A stretch of DNA of 64,000 bases from a virus: positions 186,001 through 250,000 of the IMG/VR virus record IMGVR_UViG_3300044701_002789. One strand, given 5' to 3'. The notes under the pieces are model-generated. The model searched no databases and was not told where the DNA came from. It was given only the letters and a program-made list of their open reading frames with translations. How positions within the stretch are numbered: position 1 is the first letter of the stretch; each line of letters starts with the position of its first letter. Of the stretch, positions 6,859 through 13,211 are shown in pieces. Made by a program: the position numbers and the translations under genes.

Positions 6859-7141
6859 TGCAAAAATGATAAGATTTAAGAATTAGATGCATTTTGTCTT
6901 TAGTTTTGACTGATAGTTTCTCATATTGGTGGAGAGGTATAGAGTAAATAATACCCCTAATTAAATCCTTTTGAATGTATTGAAATATAAGATATGAAAA
7001 ACTAATGGAATAAAAGTCATTCTCATCTTCTTCAAATTCATCAATATGCTCCATAATTTCTTCTACTGCTTCTTTTAGACGAAATGTAGGGCATTGATTA
7101 AGAAGTTGAAACACCTCTTTGATTGTGGTGGGTTCAGTCAT
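6839..7141 (-). CDS. Hypothetical helical protein (100 aa)
   Basis: Starts MTEPTTIKEVFQLLNQCPTF and ends with KTKDKMHLILKSYHFC, a weak form of the C-terminal motif of this cluster. Acidic middle segment (EEIMEHIDEFEEDENDFYSI). It is translationally coupled to the gene at 7134. Probably a diverged family member, function unknown. Confidence 0.6.
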   Translation of the reverse strand: MTEPTTIKEVFQLLNQCPTFRLKEAVEEIMEHIDEFEEDENDFYSISFSYLIFQYIQKDLIRGIIYSIPLHQYEKLSVKTKDKMHLILKSYHFCNVVSQS

Positions 7142-7526
7142 TGCGAGTGTCTCCTATCCAGGAGTTAAATGATTTGGTTGTTCTATTCATCCATTTCATT
7201 GCTTTAATTGTCACCAAATCATCTTCCTTTGTATTTGGGTTTTTCCACACTTTAGACCTTACCATTGAAGTGTTGTCTGTGGATAACCGTTGAAGAATTC
7301 CTGAAGGACAATTAGGATTTTCTGCAACTACAGCACGAACAAAACAATCATTATCAAATGAGATTAAATTTAATGTCGTTTGAGACACATTTAGATGTTC
7401 TGCAATGTTTGCAAGAACAATCCAATCCTTAAATGCCCAATAGATTAGGTGAAGGTCTTCTGCAGATGTAGTTGGGTCTTCAGTGAGTTCCTTAAGTTCT
7501 TTAATTGTAAGTTCTTCAGGGTTCAT
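7134..7526 (-). CDS. LRV-repeat protein (130 aa)
   Basis: A 130-residue protein with well-formed LRV-like repeats: TIKELKELTEDPTTSAEDLH, then LANIAEHLNVSQTTLNLI, VRAVVAENPNCPSGILQRLS, VRSKVWKNPNTKEDDLVTIK and finally AMKWMNRT. The V/A-A-x-N-P-N-x-x.x.L..L period of about 24 residues is typical of leucine-rich repeat variants. It is the first gene after composite promoter D. LRV proteins are usually binding scaffolds; the partner here is unknown. Confidence 0.75.
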   Translation of the reverse strand: MNPEELTIKELKELTEDPTTSAEDLHLIYWAFKDWIVLANIAEHLNVSQTTLNLISFDNDCFVRAVVAENPNCPSGILQRLSTDNTSMVRSKVWKNPNTKEDDLVTIKAMKWMNRTTKSFNSWIGDTRND

Positions 7527-7547
7527 TGCAAGTTCTTCAGTTGCATC

Positions 7548-7604
7548 ATTCTACCACAGAAACTTCATCAGTTGGGAAACTCAAAGTCAGTTGCGAAAGT
7601 GTCC
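7548..7604 (-). promoter_or_regulatory. Composite operon-border promoter, copy D
   Basis: Leftward: GGACACTTTCGCAACTGAC (7604-7586), 32-bp spacer with a 4-bp hairpin (AGTT/AACT), -10 box TAGAAT (7553-7548). The motif is embedded in the C-terminal codons of the gene at 7568-7831. It faces the LRV-repeat gene (ATG at 7526). Confidence 0.6.
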
Positions 7605-7831
7605 TTTACCCAGTTGTGATTGAGGATTTCAATACAGAAACAGATTTTCCAACAAGAAATCATAATGTCTATGATACTATTAAGACCAAGATAAAGAATT
7701 AAAGAAGGTCCTGTTGGGTAATCATTCCAACTGAAAGAGAGTTGAAGTAATGACCTTTCTTTGAACTGAATAATTGCGAGGCAGTATTCAGTGCCGAAAT
7801 CCTCACGAATAAAAAAATCCAAGATTTTCAT
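7568..7831 (-). CDS. Hypothetical hydrophobic protein (87 aa)
   Basis: Begins MKILDFFIREDFGTEYCLAI. The second half is strongly hydrophobic (LILYLGLNSIIDIMISCWKI, then CFCIEIL) and could span or associate with a membrane. Its last codons contain the regulatory motif of copy D. The ATG overlaps the stop of 7828-8025 as ATGA. No family recognised. Confidence 0.6.
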   Translation of the reverse strand: MKILDFFIREDFGTEYCLAIIQFKERSLLQLSFSWNDYPTGPSLILYLGLNSIIDIMISCWKICFCIEILNHNWVKDTFATDFEFPN

Positions 7832-8025
7832 GAAGTTAGTTCCTCTGCTAATTGGAGTAAGTCATTTTGGTCTAAGACAATAATACCGTTCTGAGCATTA
7901 TAAAATTTAACTTTAGAAGGAAGCAACTTAAGAATTTCAGCAACTAATTGTTCTTCTGTTTCTGCTCCATTGTTTCTTGCTTCCCATATGGAGTTCATAA
8001 AATCTTTTGTTCTTTCAGTCATCAT
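7828..8025 (-). CDS. Hypothetical small protein (65 aa)
   Basis: Starts with two consecutive Met codons (MMTERTKDFMNSIWEARNNG) and ends LLQLAEELTS. It is a soluble, mixed helix-strand protein translationally coupled to both peptide deformylase upstream and the hydrophobic protein downstream. Function unknown. Confidence 0.65.
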   Translation of the reverse strand: MMTERTKDFMNSIWEARNNGAETEEQLVAEILKLLPSKVKFYNAQNGIIVLDQNDLLQLAEELTS

Positions 8026-8462
8026 TCACTCACATATTTTTTAAATGTAATCCCGTCCAAATGATCAATTTCGTGTAATATGCATCTAGCAATTATTCCG
8101 GTATGAGTTTCAAGAATGGGATGACCAGACAAATTTCTATACTTCACCGTAACTTGCTTTGCCCTCGGAATCTCATAAAACTGCCCAGCAAATGAAAGAC
8201 AACCTTCTTCTTCTGTTACTTTTTCTTCACTCTCAAAGATAATTTCTGGATTAATCATTACCTTTGGGGTTTCATTTACTAAAACAATAATAATTCGTCT
8301 CAGGATTCCAACCTGATTTCCTGCTAATCCTACACCATTATTCTGTAGCATTACTTCAATCATACTTGCAGCAATGTTACGAACTGTATCATCTATTTTG
8401 GCAATACGTTTCGATTTTTGGCGAAGAGGTTTTTCACCATCCTGCAGTATAGTTAATGTCAT
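8022..8462 (-). CDS. def: Peptide deformylase
   Basis: A 146-residue enzyme that removes the N-formyl group from nascent proteins. All three family motifs are intact: GVGLAGNQVG (motif 1, about residues 43-52), EEGCLSF (motif 2, Cys ligand of the metal) and HEIDHLDG (motif 3, HExxH-type metal and catalytic residues). Cellular enzymes are usually about 170 residues; this is a short phage-type version lacking a C-terminal helix. Cyanophages often carry one, thought to help processing of photosystem proteins during infection. It is coupled to both flanking genes by ATGA overlaps. Confidence 0.95.
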   Translation of the reverse strand: MTLTILQDGEKPLRQKSKRIAKIDDTVRNIAASMIEVMLQNNGVGLAGNQVGILRRIIIVLVNETPKVMINPEIIFESEEKVTEEEGCLSFAGQFYEIPRAKQVTVKYRNLSGHPILETHTGIIARCILHEIDHLDGITFKKYVSE

Positions 8463-8734
8463 GTGTTAAAATTCCTTTTGAATTCTTCTAGTTTTTCTGG
8501 TTCATTGATGACAGTCATTAGTCCGTACTGAGCGATGAAGGAATCTAGTGCCGGATCTTGAATGGTTTCTTCCAAGTACAAACCACTTACCTTGTCGTAG
8601 AATTTCTCAACGTCTTCGGAAACGTAAGAACCCACATCACTGTCAAGTCCTGATCTTGCGTAAGAGTAGAGAGCGTCGCTGAGAATTTCTAATTCTTGCT
8701 CAGAGAGTTGGAAAGTTACTTTATACTGGGACAT
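8459..8734 (-). CDS. Hypothetical protein (91 aa)
   Basis: Begins MSQYKVTFQLSEQELEILSD, an initial strand then a long helix, and ends LEEFKRNFNT. Acidic and soluble. Its stop overlaps the deformylase ATG, so it is co-translated with it. No conserved catalytic residue is evident. Confidence 0.65.
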   Translation of the reverse strand: MSQYKVTFQLSEQELEILSDALYSYARSGLDSDVGSYVSEDVEKFYDKVSGLYLEETIQDPALDSFIAQYGLMTVINEPEKLEEFKRNFNT

Positions 8735-8739
8735 TTTGG

Positions 8740-8940
8740 TTAACTTTTTTCTTTATTTAGATAAAAATCCTTTAAAGTGTTTGTGTCAATCGTCAAATGG
8801 TTAGTATTTGAATCATATTCAACTCCACTACCTTTTTCAGTGGAAAGTTGAGAAAGTCCAGCGAAAAGTATATATTGATGCACTTTCCAACCAAGAGCAA
8901 ATCCAATAGCAAAAGCAATAATAAGAAATAGTTGAATCAT
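8740..8940 (-). CDS. Small membrane protein (66 aa)
   Basis: One N-terminal transmembrane segment (IQLFLIIAFAIGFALGWKVH, residues about 2-21) followed by a short polar domain, so type I or III membrane topology with a 40-residue tail. The ATG overlaps the stop of 8937-9170. The gene could encode a membrane-associated regulator, but no family is recognised. Confidence 0.65.
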   Translation of the reverse strand: MIQLFLIIAFAIGFALGWKVHQYILFAGLSQLSTEKGSGVEYDSNTNHLTIDTNTLKDFYLNKEKS

Positions 8941-9170
8941 TCTTCTTTACGTTTAGGTTTGTCGCAATTGTTGCAGTAATAACTGAATCCGTGTTTGAAA
9001 TTTTTCACTTTCTGGAAGTTATCCAGACTGAGTGATTTAGTTTCCTTACACTTGGAGCAAGTTCGTTCAGCGGGGGCAAATGATGACTTCTTTTGCTCCT
9101 TGCTCTTTGACGAGCGATTCCCAATAAAAAGCATCTTCAATTTTAAGAAATGTAGCAGTTTCTTTAGCAT
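8937..9170 (-). CDS. Zinc-ribbon protein with uncertain start
   Basis: The C-terminal 45 residues are convincing: ERTCSKCKETKSLSLDNFQK, then a YYCNNCDKPKRK ending, two CxxC pairs as in small phage zinc ribbons. The N-terminal 30-odd residues overlap, in a different frame, a better supported 48-aa gene (9067-9213) and may not be translated. No good start lies just before the zinc motif. Either translation begins at an internal ATG (9134) or the zinc ribbon is reached by a +1 frameshift from the 48-aa gene. Confidence 0.45.
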   Translation of the reverse strand: MLKKLLHFLKLKMLFIGNRSSKSKEQKKSSFAPAERTCSKCKETKSLSLDNFQKVKNFKHGFSYYCNNCDKPKRKEE

Positions 9171-9213
9171 AACCTTTCTTTTTAGGTTTAAGGTAAGTGA
9201 CTTCGTACTTCAT
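9067..9213 (-). CDS. Conserved-looking small protein (48 aa)
   Basis: ATG at 9213, TGA at 9067-9069. The 48 residues start MKYEVTYLKPKKKGYAKETA and continue with TFLKIEDAFYWESLVKEQGA. The ATG overlaps the stop of the gene at 9210 as ATGA, which supports it. It ends at CCC CGC TGA, and in the +1 frame translation would continue into the zinc ribbon at 8937. The protein looks like a small basic phage protein. Function unknown. Confidence 0.65.
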   Translation of the reverse strand: MKYEVTYLKPKKKGYAKETATFLKIEDAFYWESLVKEQGAKEVIICPR

Positions 9214-9395
9214 TTTTCGCTTTGTTTAAAAAGTTCAATTTTACTATAATCTTTCTGGTAGACAAGTATGCACACATTTCTGCGCTTTTCTTCCGAAAAT
9301 AATCTAACACAAATGGTAACATAATTACTACCAACAAATGTAATAGGTCCGATATAGTTTTCATATCGGACCATTACTCCTTCAGCAAACATCAT
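9210..9395 (-). CDS. Hypothetical small beta protein (61 aa)
   Basis: Starts MMFAEGVMVRYENYIGPITF and is rich in alternating hydrophobic residues (VGSNYVTICVRLF), suggesting a small beta-barrel. It overlaps the end of the phosphoesterase gene by 14 bp. Function unknown. Confidence 0.65.
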   Translation of the reverse strand: MMFAEGVMVRYENYIGPITFVGSNYVTICVRLFSEEKRRNVCILVYQKDYSKIELFKQSEK

Positions 9396-10098
9396 GGAAC
9401 TTCTTGAGAACTTTATTATTTACATCATAAAGCCCAAGAGCACCTCCATTAGAACCACACTCCGGATCAAGGACGATAGAATTTTCACTGATAGCAGTGA
9501 CATGGTAGTGACCAGAAACCATAACATAATCATGATTTCGGTTGTTATTCCACCACTCAACTCTACCCTTGGTTTCCCTATCAATCGGACCGTAGAGCAT
9601 AATAGACTTTGCTGCCTTACTTAGATCATCCTCATAAAGAAGACAATGATCTTCGTACTCCGGAACATTAACGCGACTTGAAAAATAAGCGTGAGAAACA
9701 CGGTATTCTTTTTGATTCTTATCCCGGAACACAACACCATACGGCATGGCGCACAGAAAATCATAAACTTCTTGAAGACTAATTCCGGCATTTTGGAAGT
9801 CATCAAGAGTCTTTTGAAGATCTTCACCAACGAAGACCTTATTTCCTTTGATGTACCGAATCAGTTTGTTTTGATGATTGGATTGGATGCAGATTGCAGA
9901 ATTGTTTTCAACCTGCTCTCGCACCTGAAGGTAAACTGATGCAGAATCCGAATGGTCTACCCGAGAGTCAAACAAATCCCCAAGAAATATCGGAGTCAAA
10001 TTATGATTGATGCAGTATTCAATTGCTTGTTGTAGCAAATGTGCTTGAGAATGCACATCACTGATAAAGGCGAAATTCATGGAGAGGTTCCGTGTCAT
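9382..10098 (-). CDS. Calcineurin-like metallophosphoesterase
   Basis: A 238-residue binuclear metallophosphoesterase. Motifs in order: DVHS (residues 14-17), GDLFD (about 41-45), SNHQNK (a GNHE-like motif with Gly replaced by Ser and Glu by Gln), VSHAYF and SGHYHV near the C terminus. The fold hydrolyses phosphomono- or diesters. The gene follows the RNA ligase and kinase genes but has its own composite promoter E. By analogy with bacterial Pnkp, where kinase, metallophosphatase and ligase are one chain, it could process RNA ends. A protein-phosphatase role is equally possible. An internal Met (residue 7) is an alternative start. Confidence 0.85.
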   Translation of the reverse strand: MTRNLSMNFAFISDVHSQAHLLQQAIEYCINHNLTPIFLGDLFDSRVDHSDSASVYLQVREQVENNSAICIQSNHQNKLIRYIKGNKVFVGEDLQKTLDDFQNAGISLQEVYDFLCAMPYGVVFRDKNQKEYRVSHAYFSSRVNVPEYEDHCLLYEDDLSKAAKSIMLYGPIDRETKGRVEWWNNNRNHDYVMVSGHYHVTAISENSIVLDPECGSNGGALGLYDVNNKVLKKFHDVC

Positions 10099-10104
10099 GC
10101 ATTA

Positions 10105-10161
10105 ATTATACCAGTATGGAGGGGTTCTGGGAACTCCCGATGGTCGGTTTCTAAAGTGTCC
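10105..10161 (-). promoter_or_regulatory. Composite operon-border promoter, copy E
   Basis: Leftward: GGACACTTTAGAAACCGAC (10161-10143), 32-bp spacer with a hairpin (GTTC/GAAC extended by GGG/CCC), and a perfect -10 box TATAAT (10110-10105). The transcript would start almost at the phosphoesterase ATG (10098), so its leader is very short or the internal ATG is used. Confidence 0.7.
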
Positions 10162-10171
10162 CTATATCAAT

Positions 10172-10645
10172 TCAGTTACCACGCTCAATGGTCTCAAAGT
10201 CTTCCGAGTTGTTCGGAACCTCAAATGAATGATACATTGAGGTCAGAACACTTTCGGGAATAACTTTACCTGGACGATGCTTGTTACGTTCGAGTGCTTC
10301 TTTGAGAGGAATCACGAAGTAAACAGCACGTTTACGATACATATCGGCAGGTACTTTGGAAGTTTTATTCTTCCGGGACTTCCGAGTTAGATTAGTCTGA
10401 TCAATGATGATGTCTTTTCCATCACGAATCGCCAACTTCAGTTGCAAATCCATATGACTCGTTGCCTTTGAGATAGTGCTCTTAAAGACATCATCATAGG
10501 TTTTATTCTGTTCTTCCGCAACCCTTTGGATATAATTGTCAGTGGAGATTACCACTGCATTTTCCCAATAGGGCATTGCAAGTAGAGTTTTAACATAGGT
10601 GGATTTTCCAGAAGTAGGAATACCACACAGCATAATCAATTCCAT
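10172..10645 (-). CDS. Polynucleotide 5'-kinase (kinase domain only)
   Basis: About 157 residues from the ATG at 10645, which overlaps the ligase stop; a start at 10666 is possible. The P-loop is GIPTSGKST near the N terminus, followed by the STDNYI and IIDQTNLT motifs of the T4 Pnkp kinase family and a lid region with NKHRPGK. T4 Pnkp is about 300 residues with a C-terminal HAD phosphatase; that half is missing here. It would phosphorylate 5'-OH ends of RNA or DNA for the ligase encoded just upstream. Confidence 0.85.
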   Translation of the reverse strand: MELIMLCGIPTSGKSTYVKTLLAMPYWENAVVISTDNYIQRVAEEQNKTYDDVFKSTISKATSHMDLQLKLAIRDGKDIIIDQTNLTRKSRKNKTSKVPADMYRKRAVYFVIPLKEALERNKHRPGKVIPESVLTSMYHSFEVPNNSEDFETIERGN

Positions 10646-11847
10646 TTGAGATTCCCCCACATCCAACGGTTTTCGTTTACTTTGGTTTGAGTATTGATAG
10701 AAGTTTTAATCTTTTCCACCAGCAAATTTTTGATGGGAACTCCATTACGAAGAGAGAACATAAAACTTTGGTGAGTTTTGGGAATATGGGAGTTTACAAG
10801 GATTGCAAACTCTTTTTGGCTCTGACCCCTTTCAAACTGCTTGTACAGATCATAAATGTCAGTTCCAACATCCTCCAAAGATGCCCAGAACGCAGTCTGG
10901 AACTTCTTGAGACGATCTACATCTTCTTCCGTAAGAAGAGGAATAAGATCATCTACATCATCATTAACAATGGTAGCAATTACATTTTTTTCCTGATTAA
11001 TCGCTTCCTTGGACTTATGGCGAAGAACATATTGATTCGCCTTAATTTTTACCATGTGACCATTTTCAAAGCGCAGAACGATTCCTTCAGAATCCTCCCA
11101 TTCGCGGATCTGATCCACAAACAAATGGATATTCTGAATTGCCAAACCATCTACTGCCTTAACAACAGGAATGTTCCAAGCAGTCGCATAACTAACCATA
11201 GTCTTATAGTTGACATAAGACCCATTGTAATTATAACGAATAGCCGTAAGAATCAGTTGATCTTCAGGATAATCCAGAACAATTCGGTTTTTGCGAGAGC
11301 ACCATTCAAAAATAGGAGTGGTTCCTTTTTGAATACACTTCATAATAAAAGTATGGTATGGTTTATGTCGTTCATTAGTAGGAATCCACTTATCAGAAAT
11401 AAACTTTTCTGCCTGCTCTGAAATTTCGGTTACACCCGCTTTCGTGCCAAGAAGAAAACCATCACCATAAGGAATCGGACGAATCATAGACCCATCCAAT
11501 TTCTCAAGAACCACATGAGGTTCATAGAGATTAATCTTATTAGTTTGAGTTTCCAGTTTTTCACCTACGTTGAAAAACTTGTGATACGGACGAGAAATGA
11601 GTTTTCCATTAGCATCAAAAATCAGACCACGGCACTCGCGTCGGATAGCATACTGTAGAGTACGCTCAGCACGCATTTTCGCAGAACCACCAGAACACTT
11701 TACCTCAGGAAAAGTATCCTCCAGATTTACTGCATAATTAATTACAGTGTACCAACCTTTATTAATAACAAGAAATTCTTCTCTATCTTTGATGTGAGGA
11801 AGAACATCATCAATGGTTTCAATTTGTGGGAAAGAGTAATTAAACAT
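10636..11847 (-). CDS. T4 Rnl1-like RNA ligase
   Basis: A 403-residue protein from the ATG at 11847; an in-frame TTG at 11880 lies inside the promoter and is rejected. Nucleotidyltransferase motifs are clear: motif I EKLDGS with the adenylated Lys, upstream CRGLIFDANGK and RPYHKFFNVGE typical of Rnl1, motif IV EGIVLRF, and motif V VKIKANQY. The C-terminal part is helical as in T4 Rnl1 (374 residues). The likely role is sealing broken RNA, such as tRNA cut by host defence nucleases, together with the adjacent kinase. Confidence 0.9.
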   Translation of the reverse strand: MFNYSFPQIETIDDVLPHIKDREEFLVINKGWYTVINYAVNLEDTFPEVKCSGGSAKMRAERTLQYAIRRECRGLIFDANGKLISRPYHKFFNVGEKLETQTNKINLYEPHVVLEKLDGSMIRPIPYGDGFLLGTKAGVTEISEQAEKFISDKWIPTNERHKPYHTFIMKCIQKGTTPIFEWCSRKNRIVLDYPEDQLILTAIRYNYNGSYVNYKTMVSYATAWNIPVVKAVDGLAIQNIHLFVDQIREWEDSEGIVLRFENGHMVKIKANQYVLRHKSKEAINQEKNVIATIVNDDVDDLIPLLTEEDVDRLKKFQTAFWASLEDVGTDIYDLYKQFERGQSQKEFAILVNSHIPKTHQSFMFSLRNGVPIKNLLVEKIKTSINTQTKVNENRWMWGNLKWN

Positions 11848-11868
11848 AATCAAATCTCGTACATAACT

Positions 11869-11926
11869 ATCATACAACAAAAAAAGGGGGCGTGGATGCC
11901 CCCTTGTGCCAGTTCAGGGATTGGGT
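11869..11926 (-). promoter_or_regulatory. Composite operon-border promoter, copy F (half-site)
   Basis: Leftward: the proximal half of the motif (AACTGGC, up to 11908) is good but the distal half (ACCCAATCC) is degenerate. The 33-bp spacer contains a complete intrinsic terminator, then the -10 box TATGAT (11874-11869). It faces the RNA ligase gene. Confidence 0.55.
11879..11905 (-). terminator. Intrinsic terminator inside promoter spacer
   Basis: Leftward: AAGGGGGC, a 6-base loop (ATCCAC), GCCCCCTT and a run of seven T residues. It is a textbook rho-independent terminator for the gene at 11914-12279, and it occupies the -35 region of the ligase promoter. Confidence 0.85.
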
Positions 11927-12279
11927 TTTCTTGTCATAAGTTTTTTCGCAACATTGACTGTAGATTTGCCCAATTTATATGTTCCCTTTATTGCCTTTTT
12001 AGCATTTTTTGCATTTGCAGATATTTTCTGTCTAGTAAGTTGACTTTGTTGCGCTCTTCTAGCATTCAGTTTTTCAGTTCTTTGCTTTTGTTCAGAACTT
12101 CTTTTTTGTGCTGCTTGTTTTGCCGAAAGAGTTTTTTGTTTATTTTTAGTGACAAATTGTTTAGTTATCTGTTTTCTATTAGAAGATTCCTTACGAGCAT
12201 TTGCTACCCTTTCAAGTCTTTTTTGTCTTTGTTCATCACTGAGACTTGCTTCTTCACAAAATTGCTTAAAGGATTTCAT
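11914..12279 (-). CDS. Putative internal head protein with capsid-targeting N terminus
   Basis: A 121-residue, very basic protein rich in Lys, Arg, Gln and Ala. It begins MKSFKQFCEEA, which aligns without gaps with the capsid-targeting sequence of T4 internal proteins (MKTYQEFIAEA) that is removed by the gp21 prohead protease after Glu-10. The remainder is a highly charged helical tail fit to bind DNA. I infer packaging into the prohead and possible injection with the genome. It has its own T4-like late box upstream and an intrinsic terminator downstream. Confidence 0.65.
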   Translation of the reverse strand: MKSFKQFCEEASLSDEQRQKRLERVANARKESSNRKQITKQFVTKNKQKTLSAKQAAQKRSSEQKQRTEKLNARRAQQSQLTRQKISANAKNAKKAIKGTYKLGKSTVNVAKKLMTRKPNP

Positions 12280-12302
12280 AAACGGAAAAGATATTTTTCT
12301 AA

Positions 12303-12310
12303 TATTTATG
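12303..12310 (-). promoter_or_regulatory. T4-like late promoter box CATAAATA
   Basis: CATAAATA on the minus strand, 24 bp before the ATG of the putative internal head protein. It is one base off the T4 late consensus TATAAATA, with appropriate spacing. A late box here, among early-type promoters, fits a virion role for the gene. Confidence 0.6.
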
Positions 12311-12506
12311 AAATATCTTCATGAAAGGGCATAAAAATGTAGTTATCAGGATCTGGTTCTTCCCCATCAACTACAAACTCTTCAAATATAGAATGAGCGT
12401 CTTCAAAATGCTCATTTTCAACTAAAAATTTCATTCTGGAACAATAAAATTCTTCTATATGATAGATGTTCCATTCCTTTGGAGAAAGATCCATTAACAT
12501 CCTCAT
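12306..12506 (-). CDS. Hypothetical acidic protein (66 aa)
   Basis: Begins MRMLMDLSPKEWNIYHIEEF and is acidic and aromatic (VENEHFEDAHSIFEEFVVDG). The ATG at 12506 overlaps the stop of the 45-aa gene as ATGA. Function unknown. The stop region contains the late box of the next gene. Confidence 0.65.
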   Translation of the reverse strand: MRMLMDLSPKEWNIYHIEEFYCSRMKFLVENEHFEDAHSIFEEFVVDGEEPDPDNYIFMPFHEDIS

Positions 12507-12640
12507 ACGTCATAAATTTTGTTGTGTGTTTCTTTGAGAAGTTTAATTTCTTCTTCCAGTTCTTCAATAGTAACAAGTAACTGCTGCAAAGTTTCTTTTG
12601 CAATTTTAAGATCACTAAAATTTTCCAAATTAAGTTCCAT
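12503..12640 (-). CDS. Coiled-coil miniprotein (45 aa)
   Basis: ATG at 12640, TGA at 12503-12505. The 45 residues start MELNLENFSDLKIAKETLQQ and include LLVTIEELEEEIKLLKETHN, a strong heptad pattern. Couplings at both ends (TGATG upstream, ATGA downstream) support it over a competing 65-aa frame in the same place. Confidence 0.65.
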   Translation of the reverse strand: MELNLENFSDLKIAKETLQQLLVTIEELEEEIKLLKETHNKIYDV

Positions 12641-12870
12641 CAGGGTACGAAAGCCTCCACTACACCAGATTCTTCATCTTCCAATAGAGCAAATCTAGGT
12701 GCTCTTTGAATATTCTCACGCAGTTTAGTGTAATATTCCGGCCATGACTCATTATCCCACTGGACAATAATATCAAAGCATTCATCTTCACTTTCAGCGA
12801 TGACGTTCAAAAGACCGCCATCGGATGTTGTAACGAAATAATCCACTACAAAAAAATATTTTTGAGTCAT
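12640..12870 (-). CDS. Hypothetical protein (76 aa)
   Basis: Starts MTQKYFFVVDYFVTTSDGGL and contains ESEDECFDIIVQWDNESWPE. The N-terminal VDYF strand resembles the gene at 1661-1948. The stop overlaps the next ATG. No known function. Confidence 0.65.
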   Translation of the reverse strand: MTQKYFFVVDYFVTTSDGGLLNVIAESEDECFDIIVQWDNESWPEYYTKLRENIQRAPRFALLEDEESGVVEAFVP

Positions 12871-12896
12871 TGTTGTTTCTGAACTACTCCTTGAGT

Positions 12897-13022
12897 TTAG
12901 GACGGATCTTTGGATTTGTCAATAGGAGCAGAGTTCTTGCCGCTCCCGGCGCGAATTAAATTTCCAACAAACACTGCGATAGGAATGCTAAGAATAAACC
13001 ACCAGATAAAAAATGTGATCAT
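12897..13022 (-). CDS. Single-pass membrane miniprotein (41 aa)
   Basis: ATG at 13022, TAA at 12897-12899. It starts MITFFIWWFILSIPIAVFVG, one transmembrane helix, followed by a short polar tail with GSGKNSAPIDKSKDPS. The ATG overlaps the upstream stop as TAATG. Membrane topology is an inference from hydrophobicity. Function unknown. Confidence 0.65.
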   Translation of the reverse strand: MITFFIWWFILSIPIAVFVGNLIRAGSGKNSAPIDKSKDPS

Positions 13023-13195
13023 TAATAGTCTCCGCAGTTAAATGAGTCTGCAATTTCTGCAACTCTATTGTATTCTGTTAACAATTTAGTTATATGCACA
13101 TGAATAGTCTTCAATTCATCGTCAGTTTTACCGACGATTGCTTCGTGAATCCGTTCAAATGCAGCAGCAGTTTGTAAGGTAAGTTTCTTTTCCAT
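13022..13195 (-). CDS. Hypothetical helical protein (57 aa)
   Basis: ATG at 13195, TAA at 13022-13024. The chain begins MEKKLTLQTAAAFERIHEAI and is helical throughout, ending SFNCGDY. It lies between two membrane-protein genes in the same operon, coupled downstream. Function unknown. Confidence 0.6.
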   Translation of the reverse strand: MEKKLTLQTAAAFERIHEAIVGKTDDELKTIHVHITKLLTEYNRVAEIADSFNCGDY

Positions 13196-13211
13196 AAATT
13201 TGAATTGATAA

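Noticed and set aside
10687-11421. 244-codon plus-strand frame opposite the RNA ligase gene
   Set aside because: Antisense shadow of a confidently identified ligase; no promoter or ribosome-binding site.
11848-11880. TTG start of the RNA ligase at 11880
   Set aside because: The extension would lie on the -10 box and terminator of copy F, so it would not be transcribed from that promoter; the ATG at 11847 is preferred.
12418-12615. 65-codon minus-strand frame
   Set aside because: Competes with the 45-aa coiled-coil gene at 12503-12640, which has perfect stop/start couplings on both sides.
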